Made by a program: the position numbers and the translations under genes. Below the pieces are notes generated by a model. The model searched no databases and was not told the origin of the DNA. It saw only the letters and a program-made list of their open reading frames with translations. This document shows, piece after piece, positions 24,377-33,766 of a stretch of 64,000 nt of DNA. Position 1 is the first letter of the stretch. Every line of letters starts with the position of its first letter. This DNA comes from CAJOLV01 sp045631885 (GTDB lineage Bacteria > Bacillota_I > Bacilli_A > RFN20 > CAG-826), in NCBI GenBank assembly GCA_045631885.1, contig JAZQVN010000010.1:1-64000 (forward strand), given 5' to 3'.

Positions 24377-25927
24377 ATGAAAATCAAAAAAATCCTATTT
24401 GGTTCATTGCTCGCAGGCATGATGGTTTCTGCTCTTGCCGGTTGTGGTGGCGACCAAGGCGGTTCCGGAACAAAGTTAACACTTTGGGTTTCCGAAGCTG
24501 ACGGTGTTGTTGAATTAACCAAAAAGCAAGTCGAAGACTTTAACAAATCAAACAATGCTGGCATCAAAGTTGAAGCCACAATTGAAAAAGTCTCAGAAGG
24601 CGATGCCGCTACACAAATGTTAACCGACGTTTCCGCCGGTGCTGACATCTTCTGTTTCGCGCAAGACCAATTCGCACGTTTAGTTCAAGGTGGTGCTTTA
24701 GCAAAGGTTGCTTCCTCTGTTGCTGCCACAATTGAAGCTGATAACGTTCCTGAAGCAGTTGCTGCTGCAAAATCTGGTGATACACTTTATGCGTATCCAT
24801 TAACAGCCGATAACGGCTACTTCCTATATTATGACAAGAGCGTTTTATCCGATGCTCAAGTCGGCAATATGGAAACATTACTTACCACACTCGAAGCTGC
24901 TGGTAAGAACATTTCATTCGAAATGGAATCGTCCGCTTGGTATTTAGCATCCTACTTCTTCGGAGCAGGTTGTAAATCCGAATGGAAAACAAACGATGAA
25001 GGTAAATTCATCTCTGTTACTGATGACTTCAATTCCGATAAAGGTTTAATCGCTGTCAAAGGTATGCAAAGATTAGTCCAATCCCCACGTTATGTCTCCT
25101 CCTCTGCTGCTTCTGACTTCTCCGCTGCAACACCATCCGCAGCATTAGTCTCTGGTACATGGGCATTTAACGATGTCAAGAAAGTTTTAGGCGACAACAT
25201 GGGTGTTGCTGAATTACCAAAATTCACCGTTGGTGGACAAGACTACCATTTAGGCTCATATAGAGGCTTCAAATTAATGGGTGTCAAACCACAAACAAAT
25301 TCTGAAAAATCCAAAGCTTCTCAATTATTAGCTCAATACTTAACAAGTGAAAAAGCTCAACTTGAAAGATTCAACGCTGTTGCTTGGGGTCCATCTAACA
25401 AGAACGCAAAAGCTAACGATGATGTTAAAGCACATCCAGCTTTAAAAGCTCTTGAAGCTCAAAACCCATACGCCACAGTTCAAGGCCAAATTCATGGTTC
25501 TTGGTGGGATATCGCCAAAGTCATCGGTACAGGTGTCAAGAACGCCAAAACTGGTGATGAAACAGAATTAAAGAAAGTCTTAAAAGACTATCAAGATGCT
25601 ATCGATGCATTGTTCCAAATGAGCCCAGAAGAACTCAGAGCTTGGACAGTTATCGGTTCCTTCGCTTCATTAAAAGATGATGATGGCGAATGGACAGTTG
25701 ACTATGAAATGGTCGAAGATCCAGCCTTAACATGGACATCAAAAGATGCCTTTGAATTAGCTGTTGGTGACGAATTCAAAGTCAGACAAGGCAAAAACTG
25801 GGACGTCAATGTTGGTGCCGCTTCTGGTGGAAACTTCGTCGTTGAAACCGCTGGTACATACAAGATTCAATTTGTTTCCAACGCCGCTGAAGACGGTGGA
25901 ACAATTAGCTTAGTTCCTGCTAACTAG
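24377..25927 (+). CDS. malE: Maltodextrin-binding lipoprotein with fused C-terminal starch-binding-like module
   Basis: Solute-binding component of the maltodextrin ABC importer. The start is set by GAAAGGAG 7 bp upstream; an in-frame extension to 24341 lacks one. Lipobox VSALAGC gives lipidated C23. The binding-protein core spans about 30-430 (LTLWVSEADGVVELTKKQVE, ADIFCFAQDQ, YPLTADNGYFLYYDK, ALVSGTWAFND). Residues ~435-516 (WTVIGSF, DGEWTVDYEM, VGDEFKVRQGKNW, GGNFVVETAGTYKIQF) match the SusE/F-like module seen in the surface proteins. At 516 residues it is ~100 longer than usual. It is first in malEFGK; a partial terminator follows, so it is probably made in excess. Confidence 0.93.
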   Translation: MKIKKILFGSLLAGMMVSALAGCGGDQGGSGTKLTLWVSEADGVVELTKKQVEDFNKSNNAGIKVEATIEKVSEGDAATQMLTDVSAGADIFCFAQDQFARLVQGGALAKVASSVAATIEADNVPEAVAAAKSGDTLYAYPLTADNGYFLYYDKSVLSDAQVGNMETLLTTLEAAGKNISFEMESSAWYLASYFFGAGCKSEWKTNDEGKFISVTDDFNSDKGLIAVKGMQRLVQSPRYVSSSAASDFSAATPSAALVSGTWAFNDVKKVLGDNMGVAELPKFTVGGQDYHLGSYRGFKLMGVKPQTNSEKSKASQLLAQYLTSEKAQLERFNAVAWGPSNKNAKANDDVKAHPALKALEAQNPYATVQGQIHGSWWDIAKVIGTGVKNAKTGDETELKKVLKDYQDAIDALFQMSPEELRAWTVIGSFASLKDDDGEWTVDYEMVEDPALTWTSKDAFELAVGDEFKVRQGKNWDVNVGAASGGNFVVETAGTYKIQFVSNAAEDGGTISLVPAN

Positions 25928-25942
25928 TTTCTAGTTACTTTT

Positions 25943-25973
25943 AGGCCGGGGCCCTTCCTGGGTCCTGGCCTTT
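25943..25973 (+). terminator. Attenuating hairpin between malE and malF
   Basis: AGGCC-GG-CCC pairs with GGG-CC-GGCCT around TTCCT, with only a short TTTAT after it. The strong stem and weak T-run suggest partial termination or mRNA stabilisation, favouring malE over the permease genes. Confidence 0.65.
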
Positions 25974-26023
25974 ATAACATCTATTTATAAAAATAATTAA
26001 TTAAAAGAAAAAAGGAGGAAACC

Positions 26024-27679
26024 ATGAAAAGATATAGTGATTTAGAATATCTTCGTTTAAACAAATGGCAACGTTTTGTTCACAAACTCGCTTTATTTTT
26101 TGTTGGCATTCCTAAATGGTTTGCAAAAGTTGGCATAGCCATTGGTAAATTCTTCGTCAAGTTATTCCTCGGCATTAAGAATACTGTCGTTGATATCATT
26201 GGTACATTTGCCAAAGGTGATTGGAAAACCAGATTATCATATTTAATCTTCGGATTTGGTAACATCGCAAGAGGCCAACTCCTAAGAGGTATCTTATTCC
26301 TTCTCTTTGAAATCGTCTTCATCGTCTATATGATCTTAGCCGGTGGATTCTATTTATCAAAGATGGGTACCTTAGGTACAGTTGTCACATATGACACAGT
26401 TGATGAAGATGGATTCCCAATTACAATTTACGGTGATAATTCATTCCAAATTTTACTTTATTCCGTTTTAACACTCTTCTTTATTATCGCGTTCGTCTAC
26501 ACATGGAGATTGAACATTAAACAAAATAAGATAATGGAAGAAATCACTGACTCCCAAGGTAGACGTGCTTTGGCTAAAGAAAGAGATGCCAAAATCGCCG
26601 AACTTGAAGGAGCAGGACTTGATCAAGCTACGAAAGACGCAAAAGTCGCTGAACTCAAAGCTGAATATCAAGAAAAAATTAATGCTTGTGGCAAACCACT
26701 TAGAAGTGGCAAAGAAGACTTACAATCGCTTGTCGATGATCAATTCCACAAGACCTTGTTAGCGTTACCATTATTAGGTATCTTAGTGTTTACCGTCATG
26801 CCAATCTTCTTCATGATTTTGGTTGCGTTTACAAACTACGATGCTTCACATAACGGTGTTGCTCACTTATTTACATGGGTCGGCTGGGAGAACTTCGGTA
26901 AGATCTTTAACTGGACTAACGGTAGTAGTGCTTATTCTTCCGCGTTTGGTGAAATCTTACTCTGGACATTAATCTGGGCCTTCTTCGCAACATTTACTAA
27001 CTACTTCTTAGGTATGTTTGTTGCTATCATGATTAACAAGAAAGGAATTAAGTTAAAGAAAGTGTGGAGAACAATTCTTGTTCTTACAATCGCGATTCCT
27101 CAATTTATTTCCTTATTATACGTTTCCAAAATGTTCGCTGATAACGGCTTCGTTATCGCCGCGTTACGCTCCATGGGCGTCCCAGAATCATTCTCATTCT
27201 TCGGTGATGCAACTGCTGCGAGAGTAACAGTTATTATGATTAACATTTGGATTGGTATTCCATACCTCATGCTCATTGCAACAGGTATCTTGATGAATAT
27301 TCCTGCTGATATGTACGAATCAGCCAATATCGATGGTGCTAACGTCTGGCAACAATATATGAAGATTACTCTTCCATATATGATCTTCATTACTGGTCCA
27401 TACTTATTAACAAGCTTCATCGGTAACATGAATAACTTCAACGTTATTTACTTATTAACCGGTGGTGGACCAACCAATCCAGCCGCAAGTGGTGCCGCTG
27501 GTTCCGTCGGTTACACAGACTTATTAATTACATGGCTATTCAAGATTACGATGGGTGCAGAATCTCAATACTACATGGCTTCTGTTATCGGTATCTTAGT
27601 CTTCGTTGTTGTATCCTTCATCTCCCTTGTTGTTTACAACATCATGCCATCAACTAGAAATGAGGAGGACTATCAATAA
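26024..27679 (+). CDS. malF: Maltodextrin ABC transporter permease (MalF type)
   Basis: Inner-membrane subunit with the EAA loop ESANIDGANVWQQYMKITLP near residue 430. Two hydrophobic helices (about 70-115 and 140-165) precede a ~75-residue charged cytoplasmic helix (QGRRALAKERDAKIAELEG to QEKINACGKPL), then the six-helix permease core. At 551 residues it is ~100 longer than most Firmicutes MalF. Ribosome site AAGGAGG. The stop overlaps malG as TAATG. Works with MalG, the malE product and the ATPase to import maltodextrins. Confidence 0.93.
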   Translation: MKRYSDLEYLRLNKWQRFVHKLALFFVGIPKWFAKVGIAIGKFFVKLFLGIKNTVVDIIGTFAKGDWKTRLSYLIFGFGNIARGQLLRGILFLLFEIVFIVYMILAGGFYLSKMGTLGTVVTYDTVDEDGFPITIYGDNSFQILLYSVLTLFFIIAFVYTWRLNIKQNKIMEEITDSQGRRALAKERDAKIAELEGAGLDQATKDAKVAELKAEYQEKINACGKPLRSGKEDLQSLVDDQFHKTLLALPLLGILVFTVMPIFFMILVAFTNYDASHNGVAHLFTWVGWENFGKIFNWTNGSSAYSSAFGEILLWTLIWAFFATFTNYFLGMFVAIMINKKGIKLKKVWRTILVLTIAIPQFISLLYVSKMFADNGFVIAALRSMGVPESFSFFGDATAARVTVIMINIWIGIPYLMLIATGILMNIPADMYESANIDGANVWQQYMKITLPYMIFITGPYLLTSFIGNMNNFNVIYLLTGGGPTNPAASGAAGSVGYTDLLITWLFKITMGAESQYYMASVIGILVFVVVSFISLVVYNIMPSTRNEEDYQ

Positions 27680-28662
27680 TGACATACTTCGAAGAAAAAG
27701 AAGTTGCTGTTGAAGAAAAGAACTTCTACTCAGAAGAAGAGCTCCAACAAGCTTCAAATAATCCTAGCGAAGAGCCAGCTGCTCCTCAAGCTCCAGAAGA
27801 AGAAAAAAGACACATGGGCTTAAAAGCCAAAAATATGATTGGTAATACAATCATCTATGTCATCTTGGTTCTCATGTCCTTCATCTGGTTATTCCCATTC
27901 GCCTGTTTAGTGCTTCAATCATTCCGTTGTGAAAGCACACAAATGGTCGGTTATGTTATTCCACAACAATGGGGCTTTGATAACTATATCAATTTGTTTA
28001 CAGAAACAAACTTCGGTAGATGGTTACTCAATACCTTCATTATTGCGGTCGCAACCGCGATCATTCAAACAGTCATCGTCTTATGCATGTCATACACATT
28101 ATCAAGATTAAGATTTAATGGTCGTAAATTCTTGATGAACTTCATGTTAATCTTAGGTATGTTCCCTGGCATGTTAGCCATGATCATCTTATACCGTGTC
28201 TTAGCGGACTTAGGCATGACACAAGCCAACTCAATTCCTGGCTTAATCCTTGTTTACACCGCTAGTAGTGGTATGGGTTATTATGTTTCAAAAGGTTTCT
28301 TTGATACATTACCAAAATCACTTGATGAAGCTGCCCGTGTTGATGGTGCAACTAGATTACAAGTTATGTACAAAGTTATCTTGCCATTAGCGAAACCAAT
28401 CGTCATTTATACATTATTAACAGCCTTCATGGGTCCATGGGCCGACTTCGTCTTCGCACGTTACGTCTCATTCGGTACCAGTGATGGTATGAACGTTGCA
28501 GTTGGTTTACAATCTATGATTGCTACACCTAGCGCGATTATGAGTAACTATACTATGTTCTGCGCAGGTGGTGTTATCATCGCTGTTCCAGTTACAATCT
28601 TGTTCTTATGCTTACAAAAATACTATGTCGAAGGTGTCACCGGTGGCGCCGTTAAAGGTTAG
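27679..28662 (+). CDS. malG: Maltodextrin ABC transporter permease (MalG type)
   Basis: 327 residues. An acidic Pro/Glu-rich cytoplasmic N-terminus (about 1-45) precedes six hydrophobic helices. The EAA loop reads DEAARVDGATRLQVMYKVIL, which contacts the ATPase. SFRCESTQ and GRWLLNTFIIA are typical of MalG. The start overlaps the malF stop (TAATG) and the ATPase gene begins 11 bp after its stop behind AGGAGG, so this is a tight operon. The acidic N-terminal extension is longer than in most MalG proteins. Confidence 0.93.
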   Translation: MTYFEEKEVAVEEKNFYSEEELQQASNNPSEEPAAPQAPEEEKRHMGLKAKNMIGNTIIYVILVLMSFIWLFPFACLVLQSFRCESTQMVGYVIPQQWGFDNYINLFTETNFGRWLLNTFIIAVATAIIQTVIVLCMSYTLSRLRFNGRKFLMNFMLILGMFPGMLAMIILYRVLADLGMTQANSIPGLILVYTASSGMGYYVSKGFFDTLPKSLDEAARVDGATRLQVMYKVILPLAKPIVIYTLLTAFMGPWADFVFARYVSFGTSDGMNVAVGLQSMIATPSAIMSNYTMFCAGGVIIAVPVTILFLCLQKYYVEGVTGGAVKG

Positions 28663-28673
28663 GAGGTCAATTT

Positions 28674-30026
28674 ATGGCTAGAGTAAAATTAACTGATGTT
28701 AAGAAAATATATCAAGGTGGTGTCGTCGCGGTTCATGACTTTAACCTCGACATTGCCGATAAAGAATTTATCGTCTTCGTTGGTCCTTCTGGATGTGGTA
28801 AATCAACCACCCTCCGTATGGTCGCGGGTCTAGAAGAAATCAGTGAAGGTACAGTGGAAATCGATGGCGAAGTCGTTAACGACTTACAACCAAAAGATCG
28901 TAAGATCGCCATGGTCTTCCAAAACTATGCTTTGTATCCACATTTAACAGTCTTTGAGAACATGGCATTCCCACTCAGACTTGATAAGAATGTCAAATTC
29001 GCTCCTTTAAAAGAAGAAGAAAGAGCCAAAGCGGAAAAGAAACTTGCTGAATTAGAACAACAAGCAAAGAATCAACCGGAAAAAGCAGAAAAATTACAAG
29101 CTCAAATCGATGAGCAAAAAGAGTTACTCGAAAAAGGTAAAAAACAAAGAGGTTACTCTCAAGAAGAAGTTTACCAAAGAGTTACAAACGCTGCTGAAAT
29201 CTTAGGTATTACACAATACTTAACCAGAAAGCCAAAGGCTTTGTCTGGTGGTCAAAGACAACGTGTCGCGATTGGTAGAGCGATGGTTAAAGACTGTAAA
29301 GTCTTCTTAATGGACGAACCATTATCCAACTTAGACGCGAAGTTACGTAACCAAATGAGAGCGGAAATCATTCTCTTAAGAAAGAAGATTGATACCACAT
29401 TCATTTACGTCACACACGACCAAACCGAAGCTATGACCTTAGGTGATAGAATCGTTATTATGAAAGACGGCTTCATTATGCAAGTCGGTACCCCATCTGA
29501 AGTCTTCGATAAACCAGCCAACTTATTCGTTGCTGAATTCATCGGTGCGCCAAAGATGAATACTGTTCCTGCTAAATTAGTCGAATCCGCTGGTAAATAT
29601 AGTGTCGAATTATTCGGTGCTTCCATCCCAGTGACAGGCGAAAAAGCTGAATTATTAAAAGAAAAGAAATGCGCCACCCAAGATATCATCCTTGGTTTCC
29701 GTCCAGAACACGTTGCTTTAGCACCAAAAGCCGCTAAAGATAACTTCAAAGTGACAATCCAAGTTAACGAAATGATGGGTAGTGAATTACACTTACACGT
29801 TTTGACAGAAGATAATACATCCTTAATCGTCAGAATTCCAACCGTTCAACTTTCCGATCAAGAAAGATTATCCATGGTCGCCGGAAAAGAATTATTCGTT
29901 TCCTTCGAATCCAAGGTTATGAGCTTCTTCAATCCAGAAACAGAATCTTCTCTCATCTATAGAGATATCTCTGCTGAATTAAAAGCGCAAGTCGAAGCGG
30001 CTAAAGCCCAAGGCAAAATCGCCTAA
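28674..30026 (+). CDS. msmK: Sugar ABC transporter ATPase (MsmK/MalK type) with coiled-coil insertion
   Basis: Energises the maltodextrin importer. Walker A GPSGCGKST at 37-45, Q-loop at Q83, signature LSGGQRQR at 190-197, Walker B VFLMDEPLSNLD, switch His in THDQTEAMTLG, then a TOBE-type regulatory domain to 450. About 55 extra residues (105-160; EEERAKAEKKLAELEQQAKN and Gln/Glu/Lys heptads) interrupt the helical subdomain between Q-loop and signature; MsmK is normally ~370 residues. The permease MalF also carries an extra charged helix, so the two may touch. Unlike many Firmicutes, where MsmK is encoded remotely, it is in the operon. Strong terminator follows. Confidence 0.94.
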   Translation: MARVKLTDVKKIYQGGVVAVHDFNLDIADKEFIVFVGPSGCGKSTTLRMVAGLEEISEGTVEIDGEVVNDLQPKDRKIAMVFQNYALYPHLTVFENMAFPLRLDKNVKFAPLKEEERAKAEKKLAELEQQAKNQPEKAEKLQAQIDEQKELLEKGKKQRGYSQEEVYQRVTNAAEILGITQYLTRKPKALSGGQRQRVAIGRAMVKDCKVFLMDEPLSNLDAKLRNQMRAEIILLRKKIDTTFIYVTHDQTEAMTLGDRIVIMKDGFIMQVGTPSEVFDKPANLFVAEFIGAPKMNTVPAKLVESAGKYSVELFGASIPVTGEKAELLKEKKCATQDIILGFRPEHVALAPKAAKDNFKVTIQVNEMMGSELHLHVLTEDNTSLIVRIPTVQLSDQERLSMVAGKELFVSFESKVMSFFNPETESSLIYRDISAELKAQVEAAKAQGKIA

Positions 30027-30044
30027 TTCATTCTAAAAAGAATT

Positions 30045-30073
30045 CCGGTCTACATTTGTAGGCCGGTTTTTTT
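30045..30073 (+). terminator. Terminator of the malEFG-msmK operon
   Basis: CCGGTCTAC pairs with GTAGGCCGG (one T-G) around ATTT, followed by seven T. Confidence 0.88.
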
Positions 30074-30115
30074 ATTTTTGTTACAATAATTAATGTATTG
30101 TGTTTCTTTTTTATT

Positions 30116-30121
30116 TATAAT
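30116..30121 (+). promoter_or_regulatory. -10 box of the galactan/amylase operon
   Basis: TATAAT, with no clear -35. It gives a ~15-base leader and places transcription start after the in-frame ATG at 30093, so translation starts at 30144 behind AAAAGG. Confidence 0.5.
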
Positions 30122-30143
30122 AAAAATGAAAAGGAATGTACAT

Positions 30144-31949
30144 ATGAAAGAATTTGTTGTCAACATTATTCACCGTCCGGAACTTTCCCCTGAATATGCG
30201 GAAAAATCCTCAGGTAAAAAAGAAACATCTGTGCAAGATGAATCGCTCAATATCTTTAGATTTCAACAAGATACTGCGCACAAAAACGGTTTAAAAACCA
30301 CAATTCAAATCACATATGCTTCATTATTTTCCGATGTCATTATCCAAATGGCGAAAGAAGATCATGAAAAATACGGTGATGAAATCGGCTTATCTTTATT
30401 AGGTTTACCTTGTAAAGAATTTAGAGCCAAATATAAAACAGAAGACTTCTGTATTTGGATGTTCTCTGATAAGCAAAAAGAAGAGATTATCGATGATGTC
30501 TTTGCCTTATTCTATGATAAATTCGGTTTTTATCCAGAGAGTACAGGTAGTTACTTCATGGATGCCTACACAATTAACTACATTAAAAAGAAATATCCAA
30601 GCGTGAAATGCGCGATCGCCACATGTTGGGAAGAAGGTCCAAAAGCTTATCATACATGTAATAACTCTTGGTACACATTTATGGATGGTGGACCATGGAA
30701 TCCTTGGATTCCATCCAAAATCAATTCACATTGTCCTGCATCTTCTAAAGAAGATGATAGCGGCATTGTCGCAATTCCTCATTTATCTAGAGACTTATTA
30801 GCTTGTTTTGATGGTAATGGTTCTAATTTTGGCACACATCCTCAAAACGTCTTAAGAGGTATGATTTATTATAAAGATGGTGACAAGATTGAATATCCAT
30901 ATTTATATAACTTAATCGACCAATATAGACATTTAGAAAAATATAATGATGGTTATGCTTACAATATGATGTTTGTCGGACCAGGTTGGTTAAACCAAAA
31001 AGGTAGATGGGAATGCCCATATTGGTTACTCAAACAATCTTATGAAGATGGCATGAGATATTATGGTGAATTAAAGAAAAAAGGTGAATTACTCGACTTA
31101 ACAATGTCAGAATTCGCTGATTATTACCGTAAAAAACACCCAGATTATATGACTAGTGAGAATGCTTTATGGAAAGATATTCTCTATGGTAGCAATAAAC
31201 AATATTTCTGGTACGCAGATCCTTTCTTTAGAACATGCTTAGACTTTAACCAAGGTGGTGCGATGATTGATTTACGTCCATTTGTCGCGCGTATTCCTCA
31301 AGAAATTGGTATTGGTACAGATCACGTCTATGACGCTTCTTATCCATATTTAATCCAAGCTAACTATAGAGCGGGTTATTTCACCCATTATGCAGGCGCT
31401 GGAACAGTTGCGTCCTGTAAAGTGATTTATCATGGACATGAAGCTGATTTATGTTTAACAAGAACATTAGCGAAATTTGAAAAAGCGGAAAATGGTGACG
31501 TTATCATTACCGCGAATCCAGTCAATATCGAATTAGATGGCTTATCCATTGATATTCAATCAGTATTTACCTTTAAAAAAGGTAAAGGTGAACTTCAAAT
31601 CGAAAGAAAGATTCTCAATGATTTACATGGAGAAAAAGTCTTGCTTAAAGAGTATTTCACTGGCGCATTCGGTTTAAACGAATATCAAGCTGATTTATCG
31701 AAATTAACATTAGGTGTTGATGATGAAGTCATTAACTATAAATATTTAGGTAGAAAAGTGAGAAAAGCCGGAAAACGCGCATTTGTTAATATCCCAGATG
31801 TTTTAACTGAAGTTAGCTATTATGGTGACGCGGATGAATTTGAAGTCGAAGAAGGTATTGCCTTCTCACCAGGTTACAAACTCGCTGCGTATAAAGAATT
31901 AGACAAAGGAGAACTTAAAGTATGTCTCAATCTAGCAAAGGCAAATTAA
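30144..31949 (+). CDS. Uncharacterised protein, probably DUF3863/DUF3864 type (putative carbohydrate-active)
   Basis: 601 residues, no signal peptide. The N-terminal half (to ~330) reads like a deacetylase/GH-type barrel: IIHRPELSPEY, FGFYPESTGSYFMDAYTINY, IATCWEEGPKAYHTCNN and VGPGWLNQKGRWECPYW. The C-terminal half is beta-rich (FFRTCLDFNQGGAMIDLR, THYAGAGTVASCKV). I recall this pairing from structural-genomics families DUF3863/DUF3864, but no reaction is established. It opens an operon with two GH53 galactanases, so a role in oligosaccharide processing is inferred. Its 3' end overlaps the next gene by 28 bp. Confidence 0.6.
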   Translation: MKEFVVNIIHRPELSPEYAEKSSGKKETSVQDESLNIFRFQQDTAHKNGLKTTIQITYASLFSDVIIQMAKEDHEKYGDEIGLSLLGLPCKEFRAKYKTEDFCIWMFSDKQKEEIIDDVFALFYDKFGFYPESTGSYFMDAYTINYIKKKYPSVKCAIATCWEEGPKAYHTCNNSWYTFMDGGPWNPWIPSKINSHCPASSKEDDSGIVAIPHLSRDLLACFDGNGSNFGTHPQNVLRGMIYYKDGDKIEYPYLYNLIDQYRHLEKYNDGYAYNMMFVGPGWLNQKGRWECPYWLLKQSYEDGMRYYGELKKKGELLDLTMSEFADYYRKKHPDYMTSENALWKDILYGSNKQYFWYADPFFRTCLDFNQGGAMIDLRPFVARIPQEIGIGTDHVYDASYPYLIQANYRAGYFTHYAGAGTVASCKVIYHGHEADLCLTRTLAKFEKAENGDVIITANPVNIELDGLSIDIQSVFTFKKGKGELQIERKILNDLHGEKVLLKEYFTGAFGLNEYQADLSKLTLGVDDEVINYKYLGRKVRKAGKRAFVNIPDVLTEVSYYGDADEFEVEEGIAFSPGYKLAAYKELDKGELKVCLNLAKAN

Positions 31950-32182
31950 ATTATAGATGTCCATCATGTTTTATGAGAGACATCGATATGGACATGTTCT
32001 ACGATGAAGAAAAACACGAATATTATTGTTTAAGATGTGCCTTCCACGCGAGTGAAGAAGAAGTCTTAAAGCTCAATGAGCAAGCCAAATATCGTTATCG
32101 CTTCCTCAAGAAAAGAGTGGTTTCCTTTGGTGAAGATAACGAACCTCTCAAGGTGAAAGATCACGTTAAAGGAGAACAATAA
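31922..32182 (+). CDS. Small zinc-ribbon protein
   Basis: 86 residues. CPSC near residue 14 and CLRC near 37 form a four-cysteine zinc-ribbon/rubredoxin-knuckle pair; the remainder is highly charged and helical. No family recognised. It begins inside the previous gene (28-bp overlap) and its TAATG overlaps the GH53 gene, so it is translated as part of the operon. Function unknown; nucleic-acid or protein binding is possible. Confidence 0.7.
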   Translation: MSQSSKGKLNYRCPSCFMRDIDMDMFYDEEKHEYYCLRCAFHASEEEVLKLNEQAKYRYRFLKKRVVSFGEDNEPLKVKDHVKGEQ

Positions 32183-33288
32183 TGTTTCTTGGTGTTGATG
32201 TTTCAACATATCTAGAACAACAAAAGTTCGCTCATAGCAAATATAAAAAGGACGGTCAAGAAATTGACCCCTTTGTTCTATTTAAAAATAATGGTGTCAC
32301 CCATTTAAGAACGAGGATTTGGAACGATCCTTATGATGAAAATGGTGAGCCATATCTCGGAGGAACTTGCGATTTAAATAACTGCATTGAGTTATTAAAA
32401 GAATTAAAGAAGTATGATTTTAAAAATATTATCGACTTTCATTATTCCGATTTTTGGGTTGATCCGAGTAAGCAAATTCTTCCTAAAGCTTGGAGAAATT
32501 TAAGCTTTGAAGAATTATTAAAAGAGATTTATGAATTTACAAAAAAATCTCTAATTTCAATAAAAAATGCTGGTTTTGACGTAGATTTTATCCAAACCGG
32601 TAATGAAATCACGCATGGCATGTGCTGGCCACATGGTAAGCCCGACTACGATATTGAGCGCCCATACGCGAAGTTCGCGGCTTTACTCAAAGAAGCGAGA
32701 AAAGCGTGTTTAGAAGTTTATCCAAACGCGAAGATAATCATCCATTTTGAAGAGTCATATAACCAAAAACTCTATCATCATATTATCTCTGGATTGCTTT
32801 CTGAAGGATTAGAAATCGATATTATCGGAACGAGTTATTATCCGTTCTGGCATCATTCATTTGAAGAATATTTTGCGAATATGGATATGATTCAAAAAGA
32901 GTTTAATTTACCAGTTATGAACGTGGAGATGGGATTCCCGTTCACCTTAGAAGATTACTTAGTTACTTCTCAAGGAGACGGCTATCATCTCGCGATTAAT
33001 AAAGGACAAATTGAAGATTTAGCGGCCTCTCTCCCGTTTGAAATATCTCCAGAAGGACAAAGACAATTCGTGGAGAAATATCTATCTCTATGTAAAGAGC
33101 ATCATCTTCAAGGTGTATGCTATTGGGAACCTTTATGGATTCCTGGAGAAGGGATATGCTGGGCGAGTAGAAACGGGCAAATCTATCAAAACTTAAAACC
33201 AAAAGAAGCGAGAAATGAATGGTCAAATCAATGTTTATTTGATTATGAAGGAAATGCCTTACCCGCTTTGGAGAGTTATAAATTATGA
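32182..33288 (+). CDS. Endo-beta-1,4-galactanase family GH53, cytoplasmic form
   Basis: GH53 TIM barrel cleaving beta-1,4-galactan (pectin side chains). The family block GVTHLRTRIWNDPYDENG and the DFHYSDFWVDPSKQ motif are clear. Acid/base E142 in QTGNEITHG and nucleophile E249 in NVEMGFP (usually ETxYP, so this loop is divergent). At 368 residues with no signal peptide it should act inside the cell on imported galacto-oligosaccharides, unlike the lipoprotein paralogue two genes downstream. Start codon overlaps the zinc-ribbon stop; its TGA overlaps the next ATG. Confidence 0.88.
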   Translation: MFLGVDVSTYLEQQKFAHSKYKKDGQEIDPFVLFKNNGVTHLRTRIWNDPYDENGEPYLGGTCDLNNCIELLKELKKYDFKNIIDFHYSDFWVDPSKQILPKAWRNLSFEELLKEIYEFTKKSLISIKNAGFDVDFIQTGNEITHGMCWPHGKPDYDIERPYAKFAALLKEARKACLEVYPNAKIIIHFEESYNQKLYHHIISGLLSEGLEIDIIGTSYYPFWHHSFEEYFANMDMIQKEFNLPVMNVEMGFPFTLEDYLVTSQGDGYHLAINKGQIEDLAASLPFEISPEGQRQFVEKYLSLCKEHHLQGVCYWEPLWIPGEGICWASRNGQIYQNLKPKEARNEWSNQCLFDYEGNALPALESYKL

Positions 33289-33755
33289 AAAAAAACGATG
33301 TTTTATTCTTTAAAATCTTAACAGTCGTGGAAGCGATTAGTTTTATCGCTAGCGTCGTTTTATTCATTATTTCAATCGTTAATATCATTACTAATCAATC
33401 ATTAAATAACGAATTTTTCGAATTATTCTATTTCGGAGTGCATATTTTGATTCATTTCTTAGCGTTAGCTTTCTCATTTAAAGCCATTAAAAGTGAATCA
33501 TTTATCATTAAGCCATTAACACATAATCGATATGCGCAAAGTCAAAGAAGTAATGGCGCGACAATTATCTGCTCTATTGTCCTAGGTTTATTTACTCTTA
33601 TCCTCGTTTATGATACATTAATATTAATTAATGTTGGTGTATATGACTTTAATTTCACTCTTACTTTAAAGCTCGTTTTAATCGCGGTCAGTGTCTTTAT
33701 GATGATTTCAATGACCGCATTTATCGTATATCCGTTTATTCATAAAACCAAATAA
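33285..33755 (+). CDS. Four-helix membrane protein, unknown
   Basis: 156 residues with four hydrophobic segments (about 8-32, 45-65, 88-108, 122-148) and short charged loops. No family recognised. ATGA overlap with the GH53 stop and 11 bp before the next gene, with AAGGAGG partly inside its own stop region, show operon membership. It could be an accessory membrane protein of the galactanase system; nothing in the sequence shows a specific role. Confidence 0.7.
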   Translation: MKKNDVLFFKILTVVEAISFIASVVLFIISIVNIITNQSLNNEFFELFYFGVHILIHFLALAFSFKAIKSESFIIKPLTHNRYAQSQRSNGATIICSIVLGLFTLILVYDTLILINVGVYDFNFTLTLKLVLIAVSVFMMISMTAFIVYPFIHKTK

Positions 33756-33766
33756 GGAGGTAAATT

